DNA of 51,828 nt from an uncultured Desulfovibrio sp. (GCA_910587035.1 CAJUMQ010000017.1:1-51828); one strand, 5' to 3'. Positions 33,867 to 43,119 are shown, counted from the stretch's first letter. The notes: generated from the sequence alone by a model not told the origin. Numbers and translations are program-made.

Positions 33867-35842
33867 TTACTTGCGAATGTTCTTAACCGTTTCACAAATA
33901 TAAGCATATTCTTCATCTGTGATCCCAATTAATACTTTCAGTTGCTCGTCAATATTTTTCCTAAAATCAATGAGATTGTTATCTGAAGAATAATCTGAGA
34001 TATCAGGAACTTGTTTTCCAAGTGATGTCAAGGCTTCATCTGTCATTAGAAACATGAATTTTATAATATTGCTTTCCACATAATCATAAAAATTTTTGCT
34101 TCAGCTTTTGTTTTAAAAGATGCTAAAGCTACACGTGAACGTCCAAAAGCTGAATGGTTATCTATAATTTCAAGTTGCCTGTCCCTCTTTTGACCGCCAG
34201 CATTGGCACTTGATACAACTACTTGCCATTCGCCAATATATTTTTCATTAACCTTGATTATATTTCTGTCAATAACAAACCATCTAGCTCTACCAGCTTT
34301 ACCTGCTTTGTCATTAGTCAAAATTTTTATCTGTCTTGAAAAATCTATATCTTTTACTGAATTTAATAAAACTGCTTTATCGGGATTATCCTCGATAAAG
34401 TTGCTTTCTATGGCAAATAATTTTTGTGAAAGTATATTTTTATGTAAAAAATGAAGCTTAAATTTTTCTACAAAGCTATCAACTTTCTGAAGAATAGATA
34501 AATTATTTGGATTTAAAGGCAATAATTTTTCGCCTGGGCTCTCTATATTCAAATTAATCTTAATACCTTTATCAATAAACTCATAATCAAAATTTTGGTC
34601 TGTTTTGTTCATATCTTTAATAACAATACTTAAACCATCAGCAATACCTACATTTGGAAAAATTTCATTAGCATCAGCATAAAATATTACTTTTTTTTAA
34701 ATGCGGATCATTTATTTGTTTTAATCCAAATTCTTCCATCCCTTTACCTGAACGATGTATCCATCTACCACCTGGATAAATAAGTGCAGTTCCTTTATTA
34801 GCCACGCTTTCTATGGCAGTTTGGAATATTTGGAAAATACTTTTCTTTCTTGTCTGTCCATTTGATTTTGGAGCTTCTTTACCTACATCTTCCTGATATG
34901 GCGGATTACCGACTACAAAATCAAATTTCATTTTCCACTCCCGGATATGGACAAATATGTAATGACTTTATCCGTTTTCCAGTCTTTAATAACGCAAGGC
35001 GGAGTCATTTTTTCATCAGTTTTACCCACCGTAAACAAGTTACCTTGCGTATTCATCGCTACTTTTCCAAAAGGCAACGTCCCAGTCAGTCCATCCATCT
35101 GCCAGATATTCCAGACAATGATATCCAATATGCGTTTGTAATCTTCGTCTGTGGGCTCCATTGTCCAGCGATCCCACAGATATTCCTCAAAGGTCCTGAG
35201 CAGGTTTATTCTGGCGAGAAGCAGATTGTCGCCCTGAAATTCATAGCCATAAGTAGCTTGAAAAGCCTTGAAAACCCATTCCAGCCATTCGCCGCGATCT
35301 TTCACTTTTTCATTGATGACTTTCAGCTTGCGGTCAAGCAGCCCAAAACGTTCCGCAACAGGCACGATTTCGCCAGTTGCCTGGTTTCTGCGGCTTGCCA
35401 GAAAAGGGGCCTCCCCGCAAGTTATCTCCAGCACTGTGGCATTGATGAATTTTTGCCAGTCCTTGCCGCGCAAAACCTTGTGGGCATAATCACACATTTT
35501 TTTGCAGATATCCAAGGGCGTAAAAACTTCGCCATGCTTGCGCGTTCTTTCCGAACGCTTCTCCATTCGGATACGGAGGAGATCAGGATAATACTCCAAA
35601 AGGAAATCCGCCGTCATTTCATCAAGCTTTCCCGCGCCTTTGCACCCCATGTCCCCGTAAGTATCCGTAGCCCAAACAATGCGCTTTTTCGTAGTCCGGT
35701 CAGCCAAAAGCGCATCCAGAAAACCGCTGTCATAAATATCCTGAAAATAATATTGCGCATCCAATACCCGCTCAAGGGAAGCGCGAAAACCATCATTTTC
35801 TGGCTGTATAACCGCAGGATGGCTGCTCTCACAACAAATCAC
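33867..35842 (-). pseudogene. N6-adenine DNA methyltransferase of restriction module, broken into four frames
   Basis: Four consecutive frames form one methylase. Frame 1 (35842-34928) has motif X HGEVFTPLDI and motif I LEITCGEAPF. Frame 2 (34931-34674) has motif IV in EWKMKFDFVVGNPPYQ. Frame 3 (34612-34061) and frame 4 (34079-33867) form the target-recognition part. Frames 2 and 3 join if A8 at 34692-34699 on the coding strand is A7, giving KKVIFYADANEIF. Frames 3 and 4 join with one added base near 34087-34096. Frames 1 and 2 also need one base near 34931. From about 34935 leftward the sequence is far more AT-rich than frame 1, suggesting a swapped recognition cassette. Confidence 0.75.
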
Positions 35843-35921
35843 AGTGTTAATGGGATTACTCCTTTCGCATTTTGTCTTTCTTTATACCACAAAAACCCCA
35901 AAAAATCAAAAAAAGGCTTTT

Positions 35922-38900
35922 TCACGCCGCGCGACCCACAACCGGCGACTTCCTCAGCGCACCCCGCTGAACGACCACGCCTGGCCGCCTGAACCCGGCG
36001 CAAAGGGAATCATCAAAAACCACCGACACCTTCTTCGGCTGCGGAACAATCCCAACCTTGCCGCAAACCGCCTTGAGCAACTTCGCGCTCACATTCCCGT
36101 CCTTCCCCGCAAAATATTCCATGCAGTCAAAACCATACGGCAAGCCTTCAAGCGTGAAACTGTTTTTAAACAGTCCTCCATCATTAATATTGGCAATCAC
36201 CAATTCAGCCAGATAAATGATCGTGGCGACACGCAGCCAGGCCGCGAAACACCTGTCTCCGACCCGCCCGCGCTCTTTCGCGCGCTCCTCAACAGCGTCC
36301 TCAATCCTCTCCATGTCACACTCAATATCCACAACCTCCAGAAGACGGCTTTTTCTTTCAAGATCCATTCTGCGGTCAATTTCCCCAAAGCTTCCTCCGC
36401 CGCTGATAATCCTGTCCCCGCAAATCCGGAGCTCGTCCCGCAAGGGGAAATACCTGCAAGGAATGATTGCCCCTAACTCTTCCACAGCCTCCACAAATTT
36501 CCTGGACCAGTCCACCGCATCGCCATACTCGGTGACCAGCTCCCCATGGGAAACATGCTGGCGCTTCCCCTCAATCTCCCTCGCAAAACCGTACCGCTTC
36601 CCGATTTTCAGGATCGCCTCGGTCAAATCCCTGCGCGGGCGCATCAGTCCGCCGAAATCCTCGCTTCCCACAAACTCGTCCGCCGATACATCCGGAATGA
36701 AAAGCGTCTCCGGATCGATCCGACAAAGCTCCGGAAACAATCCGCCATTCCGCAACTCCACGAACCTGTCAATCGCGGACTGTTCCATCTCCTCCCGCTT
36801 CGCGGCTATATAACCCTCATCCGAAACCGCAAGATACCTCGCGCATAAATCCTTACTGTAATCAGGCTTCAATTCAAACAGCCTTTCAAATACACCACAT
36901 TCTTCGAGAGTTCCTATATGCGCGACATATTTCCCGAAAATCCTGCGCAGCTCACGGATATAGAATTCATTGTCCCGCTCGATCTCCTCATTCTCAAGCG
37001 GATCATAGGCATACTCCATGCGGGCTTTATCAAGGACAAATTCCTTGCCCCATTCCTCCCAATGCCCGTTGACAAACGCCTCAATTCCCGATTCATCGAA
37101 TTTCCGGAAAAAGTCCTTGCTTCCGCCCATCATCTCGTCAAACGGATCATAAATGTCCCCGACCTTCAATTCCTGACCGGCAAGCCTCGCCTCCCTAAGC
37201 TTCTGCCCCTTGAATTCGCTGACCAGTTCGGCATAAACCTCCTTGTCCGCCTGCCAGATCAATCTCAATTTATCCAGAGCAATGCGGCTGCAGTGCAGGG
37301 ACGCCTTCGCGGGGCAGGGATCCCAGCAATGACTGCCATCATACCTTTCAGGATATTTTATATCGTATTTTTTCAGTTCGCCCGGCAAAGGCTTGTCGCA
37401 AAAATCTTCAAAAACCCTGTCGCGCTCTTCGGCGGTAAGCTCCGCCTTTTTCCCTTTCCCCGCCTTCGAAAGCGCCGCCATGACCTCGGCGCAAAACGCC
37501 CCGACCCCTCTTTGAATGCGCAAGGCACGGCTCGCAGCTTCATTATGTCTCGCGGAATCAGCCACCGAAATCTCCGGCTCGGGCGCAAGCTCGCCATAAA
37601 GCCATCTGCATAGAATGGCGTAGTCCAGACAGCGGGTCTTGTCCGCCTTTTCAAACCTGTCCATCTCGAACCCGAGCCAGCTGTCCCAAAGCTTGCCGCC
37701 CGAAGCGAAGCTCAACACCGGCTTCGTTCCCGCAACCCTTGCGCCCAAAACCAGCTTTCTCAAAACAGCTCCGGGAATGACACAGGAACAGGCAACGCGC
37801 GGCGCGTCCGATTCCTCCACACACGCCTTGCAAAGCCTGTTCAAAACAATTCTTGTATCCAGCATTTTCTTCAGCACGCTGAGATACCAGGCGCTTCTCG
37901 GAAATGACATCTCCAGCCTGAGTTGGAGATCATCGTCAAATCGACCGAATCCGAAATGCAGATACGCGGGAATCAATTTGTCATAAAGTTGCGCACTCAG
38001 ACTTTTCACGCTGTCTTGCGCTGCGATCAGCCCGGACATACCGACATTTCCGACCCCGCCGACCTCGCAGATCAGCCGTTCCAAAGTCTCGACAAATTCC
38101 TTGTCGCTCTTAGCGGTCTCCAGCCCGAGCCGTATGGTTTTTATCTGGTCCCGGTTGAAATTCTCGGTCAAAAACGGCCTTGAGCCCATGCCGCCGAATT
38201 TCTCAATGACGGCATCACGCACATATTCGTAAACGCCGCGATGCTCATCGTCCGTCAGCGCCCTGCCGAGCTCTTTTTCAAGCTCCAAACGCCTTTCGTC
38301 CATATCGGCGCAGAATCTTCTACGCCCATACGATGCGATCAGATTGAAATCATCGCTGCCCAATTCCAGCAAATGCACGATCCGCCGGTTGCCACGCAGT
38401 TTTTGGGGGACGCCGGCTTCGGGGAATTCGCCGCGATTTTTCCGGTATTTGCGCTCATTTTCGGTAAGCTCCAGCTCTACCTTGTGATATTCGCCGGACT
38501 GGAACTTCTCGAGCCGTTCCTCCAAAGGCACCGAGACGTTGAAATTGGTTATGGAAAACGGGCGCTTGCCTTCCAGCGTGTCGTCCCAGCCATCCGCGCC
38601 CCGCGTCCATTGCTTCCTGACAATCGCCATGTTCGCCGCGAACAAATACTCCTGCGGATCCGCGCCATACAGCACTCGTTTCGCCTCCGCATAGTCCTCC
38701 GACCCTTTCTCCAGCATCGCCACCTGCGCGGCGAACTCAAAATAGCCCACACGCCGGTCACGCTTGCCACTTTTCTCACATCCCATGCCGATCTCGCGGG
38801 CAAGCGAGGACGCGACCACCGCCGGAGACGGAGCGCCCATGTATTTCGGCACAGACTGGATGCTCGCCAACTGCTTGAAAAAATGCTCCTCACAACCGTT

Positions 38901-40064
38901 CCAGTTGCCGGATTCGTTCGTCCATTTGGCGTTGATAACCGGAATATACGGCTTGCAGACATCCGGCATGGAATACTCGCGGTTGATCCACAGCTCTTTC
39001 ACAGCCTCGACCTTTTTCTCAAACTCGGCCTTGGCTTCCGCCTCCTCGTTCAAATCATTGCTCGGATCCGGCTTGTACCCGTACAGGCGCAGGGTGAAGC
39101 AACGCTTCATCATATCACCCTTCTTGCGGTCGATATATGCATCAATCTTCGCCACAGGAAGCCTGAGCACCCCCTTGAAATCATTGTTTTTCAGAACGAA
39201 CCTTAACGATGAGACGATGTCCTTGCGGATATGCCGCTCGATTTCCTCGATCATTTCCTCATCGATATATCCGTTGTGCTGCAAAAAACCGTGATCGTGC
39301 GGGTGAAAGCCGGTCGGACGCTCGCCCGGCGCGGCGGTGTACGGATAGAACAGGTTGTCGAAAGTTATGTCGAACACGCGGCGGCAAAACTGGAAATGCA
39401 TTTTCTCACGGTATTTCTTCGCAGCCGAATAATTCAATAAACGCCGATAGACAGCCGCGTTGATCTCAACACCCAACCTCAACCTCTGCCGAATCGTCAA
39501 CCCCGGAACAATCTCCCAAACGTGCGGCAAAGCAAGACTGAACATGGAAAAGCTGTAACCGGCAAACAACATTTCCGTCAGCTGCCACTCTATCTCCTGC
39601 GCCAGCTTGTACTGCCGCGCCGGACCGCATTCCATGCAGATCCAATTGTTGCATTTAATCAAATTGCCCACCGAATAAAAGGGCGCATCCGGCAAAATAT
39701 TTCCAGCCTCATCAAACCGCGGGTTTTTTTTATACGTCCATTCCGAAATCGATTGCGCATCCCTCAACTTCTCGCCCGGCTCATTGTACGACACCTCGCC
39801 GCAGCCGCTGCCGTTCGTGCCGGTCAGGCTGCCGCTCGCGCTCCGCGATGCCGAAGGCTTCGACACCCGGCCGCACAGCACCCTGCTACCTATGCCATTC
39901 CAATAATGCCCGTCGTAAACATCCTTGCCGTGAATACGCTCAGGCTCATATGTCCAGCCCAGTTCGGCAAGGATACGGACAATCTCGCCCTTGACATGCC
40001 GAACCTTGCGCTTGGACGCCTTCTTGGGCTCATCCGATCCGGACTGGTCCACAGCCATGTCCAA
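35922..40064 (-). CDS. Giant putative rolling-circle replication initiator (HUH, Rep_1-like)
   Basis: 1380 residues from a TTG, or 1378 from the ATG at 40058. CNNWICMEC (C138, C143, C146) is a zinc-binding-like cluster. FSMFSLALPH then VFDITFDNLF and GFHPHDHGFLQ (H254-H258) follow the order of motif 1 and the HUH motif 2 of pC194-type initiators. The catalytic tyrosine cannot be assigned. The rest, about 1000 residues, has no recognised domain. Such Rep proteins are normally 250-450 residues. Upstream, a frame from an ATG at 40348 with GGGAG would add about 95 residues after adding one base near 40165. It would replicate the excised element, an inference. Confidence 0.55.
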   Translation of the reverse strand: MDMAVDQSGSDEPKKASKRKVRHVKGEIVRILAELGWTYEPERIHGKDVYDGHYWNGIGSRVLCGRVSKPSASRSASGSLTGTNGSGCGEVSYNEPGEKLRDAQSISEWTYKKNPRFDEAGNILPDAPFYSVGNLIKCNNWICMECGPARQYKLAQEIEWQLTEMLFAGYSFSMFSLALPHVWEIVPGLTIRQRLRLGVEINAAVYRRLLNYSAAKKYREKMHFQFCRRVFDITFDNLFYPYTAAPGERPTGFHPHDHGFLQHNGYIDEEMIEEIERHIRKDIVSSLRFVLKNNDFKGVLRLPVAKIDAYIDRKKGDMMKRCFTLRLYGYKPDPSNDLNEEAEAKAEFEKKVEAVKELWINREYSMPDVCKPYIPVINAKWTNESGNWNGCEEHFFKQLASIQSVPKYMGAPSPAVVASSLAREIGMGCEKSGKRDRRVGYFEFAAQVAMLEKGSEDYAEAKRVLYGADPQEYLFAANMAIVRKQWTRGADGWDDTLEGKRPFSITNFNVSVPLEERLEKFQSGEYHKVELELTENERKYRKNRGEFPEAGVPQKLRGNRRIVHLLELGSDDFNLIASYGRRRFCADMDERRLELEKELGRALTDDEHRGVYEYVRDAVIEKFGGMGSRPFLTENFNRDQIKTIRLGLETAKSDKEFVETLERLICEVGGVGNVGMSGLIAAQDSVKSLSAQLYDKLIPAYLHFGFGRFDDDLQLRLEMSFPRSAWYLSVLKKMLDTRIVLNRLCKACVEESDAPRVACSCVIPGAVLRKLVLGARVAGTKPVLSFASGGKLWDSWLGFEMDRFEKADKTRCLDYAILCRWLYGELAPEPEISVADSARHNEAASRALRIQRGVGAFCAEVMAALSKAGKGKKAELTAEERDRVFEDFCDKPLPGELKKYDIKYPERYDGSHCWDPCPAKASLHCSRIALDKLRLIWQADKEVYAELVSEFKGQKLREARLAGQELKVGDIYDPFDEMMGGSKDFFRKFDESGIEAFVNGHWEEWGKEFVLDKARMEYAYDPLENEEIERDNEFYIRELRRIFGKYVAHIGTLEECGVFERLFELKPDYSKDLCARYLAVSDEGYIAAKREEMEQSAIDRFVELRNGGLFPELCRIDPETLFIPDVSADEFVGSEDFGGLMRPRRDLTEAILKIGKRYGFAREIEGKRQHVSHGELVTEYGDAVDWSRKFVEAVEELGAIIPCRYFPLRDELRICGDRIISGGGSFGEIDRRMDLERKSRLLEVVDIECDMERIEDAVEERAKERGRVGDRCFAAWLRVATIIYLAELVIANINDGGLFKNSFTLEGLPYGFDCMEYFAGKDGNVSAKLLKAVCGKVGIVPQPKKVSVVFDDSLCAGFRRPGVVVQRGALRKSPVVGRAA

Positions 40065-40348
40065 AGAACCTTTCTTGATCCGATAAAAAGATTTGGTCGA
40101 TTTCCTGGATGATTTCCGCTTCCCGCCTGACCCAACGCGCCTTGCCGGAGTTCCGGCAGAGCCGGGTAGGTGACAAACTTGCGTATTAACAGCTCACGCG
40201 TTGGCAAAAGGAGGGATAGCTCGGGCAATCCGATCGCATCGAAAAAGATGGGGGAAGTGGGATCCGCCGTTGCATCGAGAGGACCCGGACCGCCAAGCTT
40301 CGGTAGGTTCTTGTTTTTTAGTCTGGTGGCTTTTGGAAAGGCTGACAT
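40065..40348 (-). pseudogene. Probable original N-terminus of giant Rep-like protein, frameshifted
   Basis: ATG at 40348, six bases after GGGAG, begins MSAFPKATRLKNKNLPKLGG and stays open past the giant gene's start in the +1 frame. The giant frame itself is open back to about 40180 without an ATG. Adding one C near 40165 joins them (VTYPGSAGTPARRVGSGG). The two frames differ by the same one-base deficit seen in other genes of the element. Confidence 0.45.
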
Positions 40349-40693
40349 ATGCACTCCCGTTGGGACCGGAAGCTCATTATGTCGGGGAAGGACTTGACTT
40401 TTTACTGAAAGGAAATTAGATTTCTTCTATCAGTTGTTTGTTGGAAGGTCCTTGAGCAAATTTGAGCTTCCGACGTTCGACTTACAGAAAGATTCCTCGG
40501 AGTGATAACCGGGGATTTTCTTTTTAAGCCGAATGTTGGTTTTTCCCTATTCGATTACCTTCCATTAAAATATATTCAGAAGCCGCCGATCGCAAGGCCC
40601 AATTTTCTGTAATCGGCCGAAATTGAAGGGAAAACTTGCGAATGGACCAATGCTGGCGCGGGATTTCTTAATTTAAAAAAATTTTTTCGGGAC

Positions 40694-40720
40694 AAAAAAA
40701 GCGAGCAAAAATTCGCTCGC
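40694..40720 (-). terminator. Rho-independent terminator of integrase gene
   Basis: Six-bp stem GCGAGC/GCTCGC (40701-40706 with 40715-40720) with an 8-base loop, followed on the minus strand by seven T. Its 3' edge overlaps the degenerate CRISPR repeat by three bases. Confidence 0.75.
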
Positions 40721-40806
40721 CTTTGCCCTGCATACACAGGGAATATGGGCAATATAACGAAAAGTCATGCTTGCCGTCGGTTTATCCCTGCATACACAGG
40801 GAATAT
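40718..40806 (-). CRISPR. Right mini-CRISPR array, 2 repeats and 1 spacer, type I-E-like
   Basis: Repeats at 40718-40746 (degenerate at one end) and 40778-40806, 60 bp apart, share CCCTGCATACACAGGGAATAT with each other and the CCCTG hairpin with the left array. The spacer is 40747-40777 (31 bp). Read on the minus strand it encodes TASMTFRYIA, the active-site tyrosine region of tyrosine integrases. The element's own integrase reads TASMTLRYIA there, but with 22 of 31 bases matching. The outer repeat has decayed, as the last repeat of an array usually does. Orientation again puts the leader on the right. Confidence 0.75.
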
Positions 40807-40864
40807 ACTTGCCCTTAAGTATACGTTTTAATTGAACGAGTCCAGAAAATTTTTTGACCAAATT

Positions 40865-42148
40865 TCACTCTTCCAGCACTTTCTTTTTTCCTGCCTCAAG
40901 CGCAGGCGGGAAAATTCCCGCCATTGCCTTTTCCTGATGTTTTGCCTGATAAGCGTCGGCAATCGCGATGTAGCGCAGGGTCATGCTTGCTGTCCTGTGC
41001 CCCATGAGACGCATGAGGGTAAGATGATCCACGCCGCGCATCGCCGCCAATGTCGCAAAAGTATGCCGCAAGGCATGGAAGTCAATTTTTAAAAGCCGGT
41101 TGCCTATGCGACTGGGAGTATCATTGAAGCCCAATTCGGCGATTATGTCATAAAACTTTCGCGGCACTCCCCGCCGCGGATTATTTTTTGCGCCATTTGC
41201 CTGAGTGACAAAAAGCGGTGAAGTTGGACTTTCCGGCGGATACAGCGCAAGCCGCTCGTCAAGCATGGCACGGACGGGCGCGAAATTGAAATGCACAAAT
41301 CTGGCTTTTTTGTTCTTTGTCCGCTCAATGATGTGGCTTTCCACCACTTGCTGTGTCAATTTGTCAATATCTCCCGCCCGAAGACCAAGCCCAAGCCCCA
41401 ACACGACATAGCAGTACACATCATGATCAGTGCGGGATTTTAAACGCCGCGCATAAACCGTCTCCAGCAGCATTCTCGCCTCATCGGGCGTAAGCCAGCA
41501 CTTTTTCTCCGAATCAACCTCCCCCATCTGTTCCCTGACCACGGACTTGCCCGGAAACGGACGCGTTACCCATTCCTCTTCCAATGCATAAGCCCACATG
41601 CGCCGCATATCCGTCAGGCATTTATGGATGGTCTGCTCGGAAAGAGGCGGGCGCTTCTTGCGCAACATGACCAAAAAATCCGCAAAATGAGACTTGGAAA
41701 CCTCCTCAATCGGAATATCCTTAAAAAACGGGCCGACATGGTTGCGCCAACGCCCCTCAATGCTTTTGGTCTCTTTTTCGGAACGCTTCAAGGAAAGCCG
41801 GTGTGTCCAATACCGCTGTTCCCAAAACCTCCCGACTGTGGCGGCATTTTTTCTCGCCTCCTCCTTCAGCGCCTTTTCCTCTGCCTTGCGTTGCTCCAGT
41901 TTTTCGGCGGCTTCCGGCCTTGCTGTATCGGCAGTCATTTCAGCATAGGTGAAGGGCGGGATGCCCTGTTTTCTATTCCTGGACAAGGTATCCCGGATGA
42001 TTCTCGCGTCCTCAAGGCTCATGACCCCAAGCATATCCGTGTAACGCTTGCCCTTAACCATCGCCTGAAGCATATATACCTTTGCAGCGCCGTAATCCCT
42101 GACATAAATCCCTTTTTCAGCAGGTTTCCAATCCACTTTTGCAGCCAT
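40865..42148 (-). CDS. int: Tyrosine-type integrase of the element
   Basis: 427 residues from the ATG at 42148 with GAGGG upstream; the longer frame to 42247 adds an AT-rich coded tail across the arm repeats. Catalytic residues are visible: R in GLGLRAGDI, HxxR in DFHALRHTFAT, H in LMGHRTASM and Y in MTLRYIAIA. The N-terminal part would bind the arm sites, the middle (about 100-200) the core site. The gene lies 170 bases inside attR, transcribed away from it. This enzyme should integrate and, with the directionality factor, excise the element at tRNA-Ser. Confidence 0.9.
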   Translation of the reverse strand: MAAKVDWKPAEKGIYVRDYGAAKVYMLQAMVKGKRYTDMLGVMSLEDARIIRDTLSRNRKQGIPPFTYAEMTADTARPEAAEKLEQRKAEEKALKEEARKNAATVGRFWEQRYWTHRLSLKRSEKETKSIEGRWRNHVGPFFKDIPIEEVSKSHFADFLVMLRKKRPPLSEQTIHKCLTDMRRMWAYALEEEWVTRPFPGKSVVREQMGEVDSEKKCWLTPDEARMLLETVYARRLKSRTDHDVYCYVVLGLGLGLRAGDIDKLTQQVVESHIIERTKNKKARFVHFNFAPVRAMLDERLALYPPESPTSPLFVTQANGAKNNPRRGVPRKFYDIIAELGFNDTPSRIGNRLLKIDFHALRHTFATLAAMRGVDHLTLMRLMGHRTASMTLRYIAIADAYQAKHQEKAMAGIFPPALEAGKKKVLEE

Positions 42149-42163
42149 GTCGCCCTCAAAATC

Positions 42164-42217
42164 TGGAAGTAATTTGGAAGTAATTTTAATGAAATTTGTG
42201 ATAGTTCTGGAAGTAAT
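42164..42217 (+). promoter_or_regulatory. Putative integrase arm-type sites, right end (three TGGAAGTAAT copies)
   Basis: Copies at 42164-42173, 42175-42184 and 42208-42217, the first two 11 bases apart. The same pair is at 9552-9572 near attL. They overlap the upstream region of the integrase gene, so integrase may also regulate its own transcription. Confidence 0.65.
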
Positions 42218-42320
42218 GTGCAAATCAAGAAAAATTGGATTTACCATTTTTTCTTGATATACAAGGATTTATGCGGATTGGTCAAGCGGCGCAAGGCAAT
42301 GGAAATTTACATCATCGGTA

Positions 42321-42377
42321 TTGAAAACCGTTGATGCTTTACGGCATCCGGGGGTTCAAATCCCTCTTCCTCCGCCA
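42321..42377 (+). repeat. attR: 57-bp duplicate of tRNA-Ser 3' end
   Basis: Exact copy of 9372-9428. It marks the right boundary of the element, about 33 kb from attL. It lacks the 5' half of the tRNA, so it cannot be a functional tRNA. Confidence 0.92.
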
Positions 42378-42603
42378 CCCAGTAATTTCACAATTTTTTA
42401 TAAGTTCCCACAAATTTCCAAAAAGGCTGGAATTTCAAACAAATAAGCTGAAAATCCAGCCTTTTTTGTTCCGTTTTGTTCCTTTGCATTCCATTACATT
42501 CCACAATATTTTTGGGTAAATTCCTGGGTAAAGAAAAATGGATTGGGTATTTTACCCAGATTTGCCGTTTCCATATTACCCGTTTTACCCAAAAGGATGC
42601 CCC

Positions 42604-43065
42604 TTGAAGCTGACAGACGCCAAAATCAGGACACTTCCCAATCCTGTGGGTAAAAGCCGTAAAATCGCTGATGGCCACGGTCTGATGCTTCTGGTGTCTC
42701 CCACAGGCTTAAAATCCTGGTATCTGCGCAAGCTGGTTGGCGGCAAGGAACAGATGATTTCCATTGGGCGATATCCTGAAGTGGGCCTTTCAGCTGCGAG
42801 AAAAATGGCTGAAGAAATATCCGCAAGACTTGCCCAGGGGCTGCCGGCAAAAGAAGAGCCAAGGGAAGCCATCGCTTTTGAGCGGGCTGCCAGGGAATGG
42901 CTGAAAATCCATGCTGATAAAATCACTCCCGCCTATTGCCGTGATATTGAGCAAAGACTTGAAAGGCATATCCTGCCCATATTCGGCACAATGGATATAA
43001 CGGCAATCAGGCCAAAGCAGATACTGGACGCGCTTCAGGCCATATCCGAAAGCGGCATAATTGTA
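42604..43065 (+). pseudogene. N-terminal remnant of a P4-type integrase (older island)
   Basis: From TTG at 42604, with AAAGGA upstream: LKLTDAKIRTLPNP, then SRKIADGHGLMLLVSPTGLKSW and YLRKLVGGKEQMISIGRYPE. These are the arm-binding domain of P4-like integrases, followed by the start of the core-binding domain (KITPAYCRDIEQRLERHILP). The sequence leaves the family after about residue 150, near 43065, and the whole catalytic half is missing. It lies just past attR in the orientation expected for an integrase of an earlier insertion at the same tRNA. Confidence 0.8.
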
Positions 43066-43119
43066 AAAAATATAAAATATAACTCGGAAGAACAAATTTT
43101 TTATTCGCCCTTATTATTG

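Larger units (their letters stand above)
40349..40864. other. Intergenic region holding right mini-CRISPR and integrase terminator
   Basis: No gene. It has the promoter region of the Rep-like gene, the integrase terminator (40694-40720), the degenerate mini-CRISPR (40718-40806) and a short AT-rich segment before the integrase end. A 62-codon minus frame over the array encodes the repeats and is not a protein gene. Confidence 0.6.

Noticed and set aside
40673..40861. 62-codon minus-strand frame with repeated IPCVCR
   Set aside because: It runs through two CRISPR repeats and their spacer; the repeated peptide is the translation of the repeat.
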